A stretch of DNA of 64,000 nucleotides from Misgurnus anguillicaudatus (lineage: Eukaryota; Chordata; Actinopteri; Cypriniformes; Cobitidae), in the NCBI RefSeq assembly GCF_027580225.2, contig NC_073358.2:26624501-26688500 (forward strand). Direction: 5' to 3'. Positions 11,724-24,796 of this stretch are shown in pieces (the stretch's first letter is position 1; every line of letters starts with the position of its first letter). Under the pieces are notes generated by a model. It saw only the letters and a program-made list of their open reading frames with translations, was not told the origin of the DNA and searched no databases. The translations under genes and the position numbers were made by a program.

Positions 11724-12325
11724 CCGACATACTATGTTCCACTCTTACATCCTGCTTAGACAGATTATACCCTCTGAAGCGGATGTTTCCAAGGTCTTTG
11801 CTTCCAACCATCCGACTACCTGCCCGCTAGATCCCATACCCACCCATCTCCTTCAGGCCATCTCTCTGTCAGTTATCTCTCCTCTTTCTTCACACAAAAT
11901 AACCTCCTGGATAGAATTCAGTCTGGTTTCAAAAGCGGTAACTCCACTGAAACTGCACTGCTCTCAGTCATTGAAGCCCTAAGGCAGGCAAGGGCAGCCT
12001 CCAAATCATCTGTGCTGATCCTACTGAATATATCTGCCACTTTTGACATGGTCAATCACCACATCTTCCTCTCCACCCTCTTGGCTATGGGTGTCTTTGA
12101 CACAGCACTTCTATGGTTCAAGTCATACCTCTCAGGTAGGTCATTTCGGGTAAAAAAACAATTACTGACCAACCCTTGGCTATGTTTACTGTGTTGGACT
12201 TGATGAGACTATTTCCAGTGCACTTATGTATTGCTGTTCTTGTGTTGCTATAATTGCTTCTATTGTTTACCTCATTTGTAAGCCGCTTTGGACAAAAGCG
12301 TCTGCTAAATGACTAAATTTAAATG
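11724..12325 (+). mobile_element. L2/CR1-group LINE 3' end, internally deleted
   Basis: Plus-strand fragments encode recognisable non-LTR reverse transcriptase pieces: FQSGFKSGNSTETALL-like sequence around 11920, then LLNISATFDMVNHHIFLSTL (a decayed FxDxSAAFDxVxH motif) and WFKSYLSGRSF to 12150. The coding part then jumps to the tail TTGTAAGCCGCTTTGG...AAAGCGTCTGCTAAATGAC at 12279-12315. This conserved tail is shared by many fish L2-type LINEs and their dependent SINEs. The element is truncated at 5' and deleted inside. Confidence 0.75.
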
Positions 12326-13690
12326 TCGATGGTCGAGTCCCGCCATTGTCTCATGGTCCTGAAGTTTGTGGCAGACACCAGCAGAGATTGGGACAAGTGG
12401 CTACCATTTGTGCTGTTTGCATACAGAGAAGTACCCCAAGCGTTGACCGGCTTCTCACCGTTTGAACTCCTGTATGGCTGGCAAGTTCAAGGACCACTAG
12501 ACCTATTGAAAATAAGTTGGAAGGGTTCTGCTTCTAAACCTGGAGAGAGAGAGGCATTGTCCAGTACGTGCTAGAGATTCAAGATTGGCTGGAGCAGTAT
12601 AGAGAAGAGGCGAGGGAGAACCTGCAAGAGGCACAAATGCTCAAAAGAGTTGGTACGACCAGAATGCAAGGAACAGAGAGTTTAGTCCAGGACAAAAGGT
12701 ACTACTCTTATTACCTACGTCATCAAATAAATTGCTGGCCCAGTGGCAGGGTCCATACAATGTGATCTGGAAGATGGGGCTAGTAACCTATGATGTTTTT
12801 CACCCTGAGAAAGAGTGGTATATCACCCTACTGAAAGAGTGGAAGGAGCCAACTGGAAACGTCGTAAAGGCACTGCTGGTGCGGAAGGTGGAGAGGTGGA
12901 GGATGATGCTGCAGAGTCAAGAGTTGAGCAGAGAGCATCTGTGGTGGATCTGAGTCACCCAGAGGACCTCAAGCGACGAGACCTGCAACAGCTACTAAAC
13001 CGGTTCCCTGAGATGTTCCGACACCTTCAAGACAGCGGCCTTATAGAGTACCAGAGCAGCTAATCAAACCACTAAAGGAGGAGGTCACAGTTATGAGAGA
13101 GCTTGGAGTGATAAAGCTTTCGTCAAGTGAATGGAGCAGTCCGGTAGTGATTGTGCCAAAGAAGGATGGATACTTACGGATCTGCATTGACTTTAGGAGA
13201 TTGAACATCCAATCTAAATTTGATGCCTACCCAATGCCTAGAGTGGATGACCTACTGGAATAAAATAGGTAAAGCACAGGATATTACCACGTTGGACCTG
13301 TGTAAGAGGTACTGGCAGGTGCCCTTAGATCCAGCATCAAAGCCCTACACCGGATTACATACGCCTCTGGGGCTATTCCAATTCATGGTCCTGCCATTTG
13401 GCCTGCATGGGGCACCAGCAACTTTCCAGACGTTAATGGACAAGATGCTTAAGGGATGTAAAGAGTGGTCTGCGGCCTACCTGGATGATGTGGTCATCTA
13501 CAGCCACTCATGGGGTGAGCATCTGGAACATATAAAAATAACTTTATAGAAGATCCAAGAAGCATGTTTGACAAGTGTAACTGGGCAAAGAAAGAAACTT
13601 GTTTCCTGAGTAACCAACTGGAAAGTTGACGCTACATCCTTAATTGGATAAAGTGGAAGTGATTCGGCGGACCTCAAGACCAACCACAAA
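12326..13690 (+). pseudogene. Ty3/gypsy pol fragment with integrase before RT
   Basis: A plus-strand gypsy-type pol remnant. 12340-12750 encodes the integrase C-terminal part (DWDKWLPFVLFAYREVPQ, TGFSPFELLYG). 12950-13540 encodes RT: the EWSSPVVIVPKKDGYLRICI region, LDLCKRYWQVPLDP, PFGLHGAPATFQTLMDK and the catalytic AAYLDDVVIYS. Integrase therefore lies upstream of RT on one strand with only ~200 bp between. This is the reverse of standard gypsy order and is known from the Gmr1-like group of fish elements. Several stops and frameshifts are present, and no LTR was recognised. Rearrangement of a standard element is the alternative. Confidence 0.7.
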
Positions 13691-13719
13691 GAAATAGGTA
13701 AGGTCTTTCTTGGGTTTTG

Positions 13720-14215
13720 CTAATGTCCACTTTGACATCTGCTCAAAATTGACATCAAAATCCAACGTTGGCTTGATGTCAAAATCCAACAATTGGCCAG
13801 ACATTGATCCGACGTCAGGATCCTATAGTGATCTGACGTCAAAATCCAACGTTGATCTGAATTTAAAATCCAACACAAGTGGATACAACAATCTGACAAC
13901 ATAAATGTTTTTCCAGTATACGTCTGTGGACATTTATTATGAAATATTAGCTTACAACCTAAAGGGTTTCTGCAGATATTAAATAGTCTTAATTCACCTT
14001 GACATCTGCTCAAAATTGGGTATTGACGTTAAGATCCAACGTTGGCTTGATGCCAAATCCAACATTGGCCTGACGTCAAAATCAGACAATGAAGACTTCT
14101 TCAGTATGTCTATATGACATGTTTAAGAAAACGTCTCAGAGACGTTTTGCAGATAAGCAAACAATCAAAAAACAACATCTTGCAGATGTAAATGCAGACA
14201 TCAAATAGACATGCT
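13720..14215. repeat. Degenerate minisatellite-like repeat (GACGTCAAAATCCAAC)
   Basis: Irregular repeats of a motif close to GACGTCAAAATCCAACGTTG occur about eight times in 13740-13880 and 14000-14090. They are followed by a related stretch with AGACGTTTTGCAGAT-type motifs to 14215. There is no coding potential. It resembles a degenerate transposon-derived repeat. Confidence 0.6.
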
Positions 14216-14220
14216 GCGAT

Positions 14221-14649
14221 TGTATGAGTAAGCCCCGTTGGCAATCGAACAAGTTAGTATTGGTTTAGTTGATAAGGGTTTGGTGTGGTTTTTTAATGTG
14301 GAAGCAGTTCGATCTAATATATCTTTTGAAAGCTTCGGATGATGAATTACCGAGAGTTTAAATCTGTTGCCGGGAGTCCATTTTGGGCTTCTGTGGTTGT
14401 GGTACCAATGCGAAAGTAGTGGCCAAAAAAGTGTTCAGCTGGGATGCCAGATTGTGTCAAGACTAACTTGAGATGTTTTTGAAATCAAAAACATGAGATT
14501 GGTTGGTTTGAATCATTGTGAAAACCTATGGGAGCAGAGTATGCATCACCACCGCATCAATGGGGAAACAGAGCCTCCATGGGAGCATATTAGGAAATGG
14601 TGGTGTCATGAGCAATTCTAACACACTCTTTTTAGTTTGGATTTTCTAA
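14221..14649. other. Anonymous repeat-like DNA, interrupted by a hAT insertion
   Basis: No gene is seen. The sequence continues on the other side of the hAT-type insertion (15681 to about 15870, TCTGATGAGAGAGGGGAGTG...), so both pieces were once contiguous. It has the look of an old interspersed repeat but was not assigned to a family. Confidence 0.4.
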
Positions 14650-14657
14650 GTTTTGTG

Positions 14658-15672
14658 CAGGGGCGTCATGCACCAATTTTTTTTAAGGGGGCACAGTGTC
14701 AAAAGCTCACAGAAATTTGTGCATACAGACATCAAACGAAATATTATAGAGCTTTCAGTCTTTTCCATGGCACTTACATTTCTAACAATCTGAAAACCCC
14801 TGCTTTCATGCAAAAACCTCCAAAATAAAAGTGATGACTAACTTTCATATCAAATACTATTCAATCGGAATAATGAAACATTTGCATCATATTTTCATCT
14901 GAAACGGCATGTTTTAATGTCTTAATGGCTTGTTTAATTGTGTCATTAATGCATTTTGCACAACAACTGCATTATCCTATAAAATTTATTTAATTTTAAA
15001 TCCATAAAGTATATAAACAACGAAAATGACATAAGCTATAGCCACATGATTGGTTTTGATGTTCAACAATGATTTTAAAAAATATGTTTAGATAAAATTA
15101 TTAGAGGAATGGATTTTTGCATTAAATTTTACCTCATATGTGAGCATGTGAGATTCCGCGCCCGCGTGAACTCTGGCGAACTTTGGCGTTGTGCCAAGAA
15201 GATGAATCTCTACTAATATAACGTTGAGACGGTCACTTTTAAAACCATACATTTTCTACACAGAGGAGGTTAACTGCACATTACCGTACTGGGATTTGGA
15301 AATGTTGTGAGCGTTTCTAACACGTTTTAATTCCTCAGATAGCCAAATGCAGCAGCAAGCCAGCAGCAGGAGAGAGCTCGTGAGCGCGCCCAGACGCTGA
15401 TGACGTCTGCGACTGTGCTGACTGCAGCACCAGCTGCCGCCAGAATAAAAGTAATGTAACATGATCAAAACACTATCAAAACGGCGAAAATCTCCGAAAA
15501 GTGACAAGGATGCAGCACAGAATGTATAATATTGTGCATATTAAATAGATTAAAAGTCAAATAACAGATTAATAAACGCTTATTTGATTTTGAGGTTGGA
15601 TGCAAAATCCATTGACTCAAAAAAACCAAGGGGGCACGTGCCACCTTAGTTTGAATGGGCATGACGCCTCTG
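14658..15672. mobile_element. Non-autonomous hAT-type element
   Basis: A 1,015-bp element with inverted ends CAGGGGCGTCATGC and, at the other end, GCATGACGCCTCTG. An exact 8-bp target duplication GTTTTGTG lies on each side (14650-14657, 15673-15680). CAG...CTG ends and 8-bp duplications are the hAT hallmark. There is no transposase frame inside, only short incidental ORFs. Confidence 0.88.
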
Positions 15673-15680
15673 GTTTTGTG

Positions 15681-16045
15681 CATCTCTGATGAGAGAGGGG
15701 AGTGCATTCCAGACTCTAAGAGCAAAAGAAGAGAAAGCCGTGTCCCTAACAGATCGCAAACATGTATATGGAACTGCCAGTAAACCAACTTAAGAGAAGC
15801 CCAAGTGTCGTGCTTGAGTGTATAAAGTTAAAAGAGTGGACAGATACTCAGGGGGCAACATCGATGTTTTATTATTGATCTTTGTTTATGCATAAACATC
15901 AGAAAATTCAGGCCTTACTGGATAGATCTTCAAAAATTATCCAGATTGTGTGTTGAAGTTCTTGCGATTTAGCTTTTATGTTGTTTCCCCCCTTTTCTAT
16001 GAACCCTTGATTAGATTCCGTAAGCTGCCTTTATATCACATTCTG
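15681..16045. other. Gene-free stretch between hAT element and GIMAP relic
   Basis: It begins with the right half of the repeat interrupted by the hAT insertion. The remainder to 16045 holds nothing recognisable. Confidence 0.4.
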
Positions 16046-16059
16046 TGAGCTCCCTGCCA

Positions 16060-16595
16060 TCACGCTTTTTTATTTCCAGCAACCATCTTCTCTATCATTT
16101 TCAGCTTATCAAACTTAACACTATTTTCTGTTTGACTGATGTTGAAGAAATGAAACCTATTTCCACATTTCTCCAACAGACTCTGAAGGTTCTCGTTTTG
16201 GATAAACATTTTGTTCTGCTTTTCTTGTTTATTAGTAATAGTGAAAAGGATCAAACCCCCTTTCCAAGATCTCTCCTAAAACATTTTCTTCATATTCTCT
16301 ACCATCTTTCTTTCCTGTGTGGTAAATGGTTTTACAGGTATTAGTAGAAGGACAGCACAAGGTCCACGGGAACATATACGTATACAGTGGTGTATGTTTT
16401 ATTTCATTTTCTCAGTTGGGAACCCAGAGCTAAGCGAGTCAGGAGTATCTATCACAGACACCTGCTCCCCGGCCATTGTTCCACTCTCCACTGTGATCTT
16501 CTGTGTGGCTGTAGATACACCAGCAGGACTCTTCTCATCTCCCCCAAATATAATATCAATGATAAGTTCTGATACAACAGTTAGGTTAGTGTAAT
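16060..16595 (-). pseudogene. GIMAP/AIG1 GTPase exon relic lacking the P-loop
   Basis: A minus-strand exon homologous to the GTPase exon of the two intact genes at 24797 and 28868. A splice acceptor (TTTCTTTCAG) precedes 16595. The reading keeps FGGDEKSPAGVSTATQKIT, VSVIDTPDSLSSGF and the AIG1 hallmark EKCGNRFHFFN. About 15 codons that should carry the G1/P-loop (GxxxxGKS) are missing in frame, between SELI and IFGGDE. Two nonsense codons follow (after PTEKMK and KKMF). Without G1 it could not bind GTP. It is probably a decayed member of the cluster, located about 8 kb from the first intact gene. Confidence 0.85.
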
Positions 16596-16745
16596 CTGAA
16601 AGAAAGGATAATAAAAGGCTTCAAGCCAAAGTCTTTATGTGATAAAATCAAACAATATTACATCCATATCTGATCATGCCGGGGTATACCTCTGCATCTG
16701 TTCTCACCTGTTAACAGTCACAATACTGCAACCATGCACTGTATT

Positions 16746-18255
<1,510 letters not shown>

Positions 18256-18270
18256 AGTCTGTATTTGAAT

Positions 18271-19888
18271 TAGGGATCGACCGATATGGATTTTTTTGTG
18301 CCGATGCCGATTTTTTTCCATCAGCCTTAGCCGATGACCGATACAGGCTGCCGATTTTCTTAAGCCGATATTTGGAGCCGATACTGCTTTTTCTCATTCA
18401 GTTTATATCATAAAAATGACACAATGATAAAACCAAATGTTACAACTCTTAATTTAAAAAAGGAACATTTACTGAACTATATTTAACAAATAGTAAAAAA
18501 CAGGTGAGGTAGAACAAGTAAAAAAATTCAGTGCTGCTTAAAATACATAAATAAAATAATAATTACACCATTGCACACAGTAGCAGCAACCAAGCAGCAT
18601 AACAAGGCGAACACTTTACTTTATCCATGAAAGTAACCAACTATTTACAACCTATTTAATGCTTAGGTCTTAAGTTTTAGTGCACTTAACTTAATCTCTT
18701 GTAGAGCAAATGTCTTTCATAAGAAGACAAGGAATAAGGAAGAAGACAGCAATACTGATCAAAAAACAACTTAAAAAGAATTGTGAATAACATGCCAATT
18801 GCCCCACTTCTGTACCTCACACACTCTAGTGCCCTATAATAAATGCGAGGGATAGTTAGTTTGCCTCAGCTCGCTTGAAACGCATAAAACCGAACAAATA
18901 CATGAGGATTTGTGTACGGACTTCGGTCAGATAATAGAGCGCGTGCACGTGGGAGAGGTGCAGTGAGACATGGATGAGAGAGTGCATGTATCTTTGCGCT
19001 CCCAGTGAACGGAAATGTTGACAAAACTTACAAAACAACACTTCTCCGGTCACATAAAAGTCATGTGGGAACTGTTTGGAACTAAGTGCTTTGGGTCGAA
19101 TTTCTTAATTTTTTTGCTGACGAAAATTCCGCGAAACTCCGCGTTAACAACCATAAACGTATGCAACCATGAACTGCACTCTCCACAATGACGAGAAACT
19201 ATCAGCAATGGATATTGATTTTTAGCCTTTTACTACTACATATATTTATGCAGATGAGAATTAAAAACCCACCCTGTCCAGCTATGATCAGCTGTTCGGC
19301 TGATCACATGACCTGCGTTCGCTTGCGCCATTATGAGCACGCGTCGCGTTCAAACATCAGACTGGTGGTCGCTGACTAAAACTCCTATAAATACCACGAA
19401 ATCACGGAACAACGTCAGCATTATTTAATCCAATGACCAGTGTTCGTAACAGCTGCCGTATGCATACGGTTAGCCTAAAAGCTATTTGAAGCTCCCTAAA
19501 TACAATGGCAAGCAGTTTTATAGGCATTCTCGTTTTCCATTATGACCACCAAACTTTCTTAGCTATGGTTGCACGCACATATAGAGCAACGTGTTTACAC
19601 TTTCAAAGTATATGGCAATATTTCAGTCAAACAGTTAAAAGAGGCTTTAAAGTTTAAAACTTACCAGAGCAGCTTGGAGCGCTCCGCTCTGCTAGTGGGG
19701 GGAGGGGCAATGCACGGGCTGCAGGCAGCCTCCAGCAACACAGAGCTGCCTGTGGGCGCCTGTCTGTAATTAATGCCGGGGAAAAACTATCGGCGAACGC
19801 AAGCCGCGAATCGACCGATGCCGATACACCTAAAACCTGCTAAAATCGGCCCGATGTATCGGCCGGACGATATATCGGTGGATCACTA
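18271..19888. mobile_element. Non-autonomous hAT element (TAGGGATCGACCGAT ends)
   Basis: A 1,618-bp element starting TAGGGATCGACCGATA and ending TATATCGGTGGATCACTA. It is bounded by an exact 8-bp duplication ATTTGAAT (18263-18270, 19889-19896). Both ends carry many copies of CCGAT/ATCGG, giving extended subterminal inverted structure. There is no transposase ORF. It starts only 15 bp from the preceding hAT-like element. Confidence 0.87.
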
Positions 19889-19896
19889 ATTTGAAT

Positions 19897-20589
19897 ATTT
19901 TCTTATTACAAGCATAAATCAAATAAATTGCAGTGTACACTAAACTAAAAAAGGTCAAAAAAGACAAACTCTTCCTGAAGATAAGAGTCATAAAATGTGT
20001 GTCAGTCACACTAAACTTTATAATAAATAATTAAAATAAATATAATTTTCATATTGTTTATAAATGTCAGCCATATTGTTTTAAACAACAATGAAATTGA
20101 AAATGCCTTGAGGCCTTGAAACTGAAAATGTTGAGAAGCACTGTACTTTATAGACTTTATTCATTAAAAAGTAACCTTTTCAACAATGTTACATAACAAA
20201 ACATACAAGAAATACAGATGATTTTGTTTTGGTCTATATATAAGCTTACAGGTGAGCATTGTCCTCTAGTTATGTGACAGCAATCATGTTTAGCTGATGA
20301 CTGTCATGGTCCTTTTTTGTGTTTCCCCACGTCATTACTTTAAAAGAGTTGTTTCCTGTCCGGGATTATCATGTTTTTTCCTGTTTATTGTTTGTCAGTA
20401 CTGTGTGTTCTTCCATTTTTGGGGATTATTACAATAAACCACTCAAATCCATATCTCTGCCTGCCTTCCTGCCACATGTTACAATGACACTATTTACTAC
20501 TTACTTTTTAAAATCACAGTTTTAATTAAATCTTACTCACTGCTATGTGGTCATTCAAATGAACAATCAGCATTCGGCTGGTTGTCTTC
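19897..20589. other. Gene-free AT-rich stretch
   Basis: No coding exon was seen. A piece at about 20300-20480 (beginning near TGTCATGGTCC) looks like an eroded LTR or interspersed repeat but lacks clear ends. Confidence 0.4.
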
Positions 20590-20882
20590 TGTCACGGTAT
20601 AAATGATGAGAAGGATGTGCAGGTTAAACAGTTTAATAACATAATCAAGACTCACAGCAGTACAAACAGTAGACATTCCAGAGAGTAACATAGATGGCAA
20701 ACAACCGGTAACATAGAACAACGATCCAACAAAGACACAAACCAAGACAAAGCATTTATACTCAAAGTGATAGGTAACAGCTGGTGATATGAGGCAGGTA
20801 ATTAACTGATGAGTCCAAGTGATGCTGATGATCAGTGACTGACACCATTAACACACACAGAACACAGTTGACAACTGTGACA
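20590..20882. mobile_element. Solo LTR with 5-bp target duplication
   Basis: A 293-bp unit beginning TGTCACGGT and ending AACTGTGACA, flanked by TCTTC on both sides (20585-20589, 20883-20887). TG...CA ends, short inverted termini and a 5-bp duplication indicate a solo LTR left after recombination between LTRs. No internal region remains. Confidence 0.87.
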
Positions 20883-21228
20883 TCTTCTGGTTCCTATGTG
20901 AAGAACACAAGTACAATTTGTTATTAATTAAAATGGAACTTAAATGCTATGGATAATTTAACTGAGACGAGGTTTACCACCGGACAGCGACAGCACAAGC
21001 AACTCCGGCACATGTTGAAGAATGAAGACATAATGTTGCCAGTATCCTATAGATTAATCAAAAAAGTTTTGGTTAGACAAGTTTTTTTTTAAACATACAT
21101 ACTTTTATTAGATTTTTCACATCTACTATACAGTTATATACACAAAAAAAATTATTTTACATAAAAAATATATTTATATGACTATAGGCATTTGACAGGT
21201 ATCATGTGTAGTGCATTTCAAAAGCAAA

Positions 21229-22790
21229 CTATATAACATTACTCAATTTCAGAAGAATTTGTGATATCTGAATAGATACCTGTACTTGCAGGCGGTTTTT
21301 AATCTTGCCCAGTGCTTCATTGTTTTTCATGCAATCCAGGAGCCCTTTATCCTCATGAAACAGAAGATCCACTGTAAGTGTATTTTCTCTGTTTACACAC
21401 CTGCTGCTGTCTGGTACAGTTTTTTCTGGGTCAAATGTATGATGCAGCACCGTAAAAATGGCTGGTTTCGATTCTGTTCAAATGTAAGGGTTAAATTAAT
21501 ATGAATTGTATACAACATTTTAGAGATTCAATCATTAATATTCAATTTGAGTGAATTTGTAACCTGAGTTGAGACAGAGAAATTACTGTTACAAGTTATG
21601 TTTAAATCCTGTTATGGCACTGCGCTCTGGAATGCTTAATTCGGACGTCGGAATGTTCACTGGCCAATCAGGATCAAGCATTCCAGAGTGCAGTGTAATA
21701 ATCCCAGATACTGTAACTAAATCAATTCCTTCTTCAGGGTGATACAAGACCCCTCCGCTTCACGTCGGTGTTCCTAATGGCATTTATTCTATGATAACAA
21801 ACGACTGGTTGCACATTAGTCCTTATTTAAAATATATAAGATATAATATCAAACACTTACCTGAAAGTTTATTAAGTTCATTCAGTGCAGCGTCAATGTC
21901 AGTTCCTGTCCTTGAAACAACAGCGCATAAAACCACTATAACATCACACTCCTCCACAGACTCCACCTCCTTTAGACTCAGTGTGTGTTGAAGGAAATTT
22001 CTGATGGTTTCATGACACTCTAATGTCTTCCCAGGTATAAGGATGTAATATTTATTTCCTTCAGAAGAAAGATATACAGAGTAAATCTCAAAATAACGTC
22101 TAAAAGCGTTGGTAGGTCATCACATCAATTAAGCAAGTCATCCAATTTCATCTAATTTTTTTTTAACAAATTAGAATTTTAGGAGACTGCCACCATGTTG
22201 ATTTTACTGTGAGAGGACATGCAGTTATATATGTGTAGAGAGAGTCGAGGAGAGAGCTGAAAACACAACCCTAAGGAGCCCCTATGTGTTTGTTGTAGTC
22301 CAAGAAAAGAGCTTTAAGTTGGAGACGAGAAGTCACGTCATCATTTACTTTGGGATTTGTACCTTTTGCATATCGTTAACATCTCCTAACATACACTTAC
22401 ACATCAAAGGAGTGGTAAAATTGTTAATTGGAAAATAGGTGCTCTTTAAGATGTTATGGAATGAGAGGGTGTGTAACATATTAGAAATAAAATTAAATAA
22501 ATGTGAAATAAAGATGGAAGTATTGTGAGAATTGTGCAATGGGATGAATAGGCAGAGTTGTGAGTTGTAATAAATGCTTTTTGGTGAATTATTCTTATAT
22601 ACAAAAAATATTGTTTTGGAATCAACATGGTGACAGGCTGAATAAAGTCTATAACAGGTCTAGTTATTAGTCATTTACCAGCAATTTTTAAAAAACAGTC
22701 ACTGTCATCTAATAGCTTCTGGGTTTCATTGTCCGTAATTGACTGGTCCTCTGTTCTCTGGCGTTCGCTTGTTTCAGGTGGCTGGTCCAT
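21229..22790 (-). CDS. Three-exon gene, 184-aa protein of unknown function in the GIMAP locus
   Basis: Hand-built minus-strand model: exon 1 22790-22679 (ATG at 22790), exon 2 22058-21861, exon 3 21473-21229 (stop TAG). All splice sites are GT-AG, both introns are phase 1, and the joined frame is open over 555 nt. An acceptor (GGTCAATTTCAG) lies just before the ATG, so a non-coding upstream exon is expected; a candidate ends at 24087. The product has an acidic/glutamine-rich N-terminus. It then has alternating strand-helix sequence: KYYILIPGKT, EECDVIVVLCAVVSRTGTD, KPAIFTVLHHTFDP, VDLLFHEDKGLL. This looks like a small alpha/beta (Rossmann-like) fold without a P-loop. I recall similar uncharacterised proteins in other fish, but assign no function. 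Exon 3 could instead be spliced at CAG/GTATCT (near 21280) to another last exon. No signal peptide or membrane segment is evident. Confidence 0.72.
21618..21695. repeat. Short foldback (20-bp arms) in an intron
   Basis: CACTGCGCTCTGGAATGCTT (21618-21637) and its inverted partner (21676-21695) match at 19 of 20 positions around a 38-bp core. It is a MITE-like hairpin in intron 2 of the 184-aa gene. Confidence 0.8.
22260..22452. mobile_element. 3' part of a TTAA-flanked MITE family
   Basis: This matches the right half of the element at 58052-58604 (ACTTTGGGATTTGTACC, GCATATCGTTAAC, ending AATAGGTGCTCTTTAA). The left half is absent. It lies in intron 1 of the 184-aa gene. Confidence 0.7.
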
Positions 22791-22799
22791 TTTTAGTTT

Positions 22800-24430
22800 A
22801 TTTCTGAAATTGACCACACACATTTAAGCACTAACCGTGCTCTTCTCAAATCTGTTTAAATATGCAATTTACATAATTTCATGATAAAGTGTTTCCTATA
22901 GACAAAATATTCCACAAAATTATGTTATTCTTTATATTACACTTTCGTTATATATCATTGTGTTAACAAAAAAAAACTGAATCATCAAAACATAAAATTT
23001 TAATGAAACTGAAAGCACTATAGACATACTGGCAGCTACATTGGTCAGCATCACATGACAATGCAGTTATAAGTAGCACTGTAATCGTATTTACCATAAA
23101 TCCTAAATGATCACTAGATGCCACTTAACTGTAAAGTCCCCACAAGTTTAAAGTTTCAGTGCTTAGCCTTACGGCAGGGGCAGGGGTGTCCAAGATTGCT
23201 CTTTGAGAGCCATTATCCTGCAGAGTTTAGCCCCAACTCCAGTTAAACACACCTGAACAAGCTGATAAAAGTCTTGTGCTACATTTTTGTTCTGCTGTCC
23301 TCTATTTATGCGCATTTGAATCATTTTTATGCACACAAAACACATGCATATATGAACACAACAGGTTTTACTCTTACTCATACTCTTAAATGGCAATAAT
23401 GATATGAAATATGACATATACATTAAATACTAACCTATTACATTTCCATGATAGACTATACAGTTACCCAAAGTGCTTCTAACTTATTTGATGTGTCACC
23501 TGTTACTTTCACGTTTTCATGGCAAGCCCAAGTTTATGGTGTTTAACAATACAACATGCAGCAGTCATAGCAATGAAATTTAGCTTGTTTTTTTACATTT
23601 TTCAAATGTATTTCACAAAAAACTTATTTCCTCATGCCACTAAGCCCTTAGATAACACTTTTGCATATGCAAACGTGAACATGGCCTAATGATATGAAAC
23701 CTGACATGACAAACATGTTAGACAACATATTTGTGAATGTGAACAGGAGAAGGGTTGAACATAAAGAAATATATAAAATGACAATGCAGTCTGTTTCTGA
23801 AAACAAGATCAGAGGAATATAGCACACAAGTCATATCCCATACAAAAGAAAAATCAAAAGTGAGATCTCTTTAACATCTCAAACGTTTCTCTATGACATA
23901 AATGAGGTTACTTTGACATCAAATGAAGACTTTCGCTTGAATCTCACATTTGTCTTCTCTAAGTGCTCAGACTTTTCTCCTAAACTAGAGACTCAAACAC
24001 TTTTCACTCTTTGTGTTATAGTTAAATAGTATAAAACTTGTTTTACATTTAAATGACATTAGATTATATAATTTGAGGCAACTTACCGTATGCTGCTATC
24101 CTCTGAACAATTGTGTCATCTGTGACTTTCACTTTATCATGTGATTCATGTCAAACCAAAAGTGTTTTGTAGGACTTAACAACAACACAACATGCAGCAG
24201 TCATTTTTAGCAAAAAAAAATTTAACTGCAAGTATTTTCAAGTACAGAAACTGCCCATAATCTTCATACATTATACCTACATGAATATGGGTAAATGTGA
24301 ATTTTCAGTGAATATTAACAATTACATGTCAGTCTGTTCCTGAAAACAAGACAGGAACATATCACACAAGCCATATGGGATATTCATGCTTTTTTCTAAA
24401 TTTTGTGTTGCACTAAAGAAATTGAGTACA
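22800..24430 (-). promoter_or_regulatory. 5' region of the 184-aa gene with candidate non-coding first exons
   Basis: No coding exon is seen. At 24087 a minus-strand exon end (GCAGCATACG followed by GTAAGT) is preceded by AAAGTGAAAGTCAC. This exon region is repeated with good similarity at 35237-35300, upstream of the GIMAP genes. A weaker third copy at about 23440-23560 has GAAAACGTGAAAGTAAC. The GAAA-rich motifs resemble IRF/ISRE elements. 23165-23280 is a fragment of a common hAT-like MITE (CAGGGGTGTCCAA start). Confidence 0.5.
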
Positions 24431-24796
24431 GACACAGTTTCCTCTTTAAAAGCACATTTAATCTACACTTCACATCAATTGCAAAAAAATGTACTACTAA
24501 CAAAAAATGTAACAAAACATTAATTCGATAGCATTGACAGATATTTTAAAATGAAACAATAGATCAACTCATAACATACCGAATAATCTACCTTATTGTT
24601 ATTGTTTATATATATTTGGTTGATTTTGCTGTTAAAAGCTGTTCTTATCTGTATGCAGCTCATAATGTGAACACACATGCTAATTTGATCATTTGTGCTT
24701 GTAGTGATTTTCTTCAGATTTATTCAGTAAAGTCAAGAACTTCAAAGTCATTACAACTGTCAGACGTTTCTAAATTCTCTGGCAACCATCTGCGCT

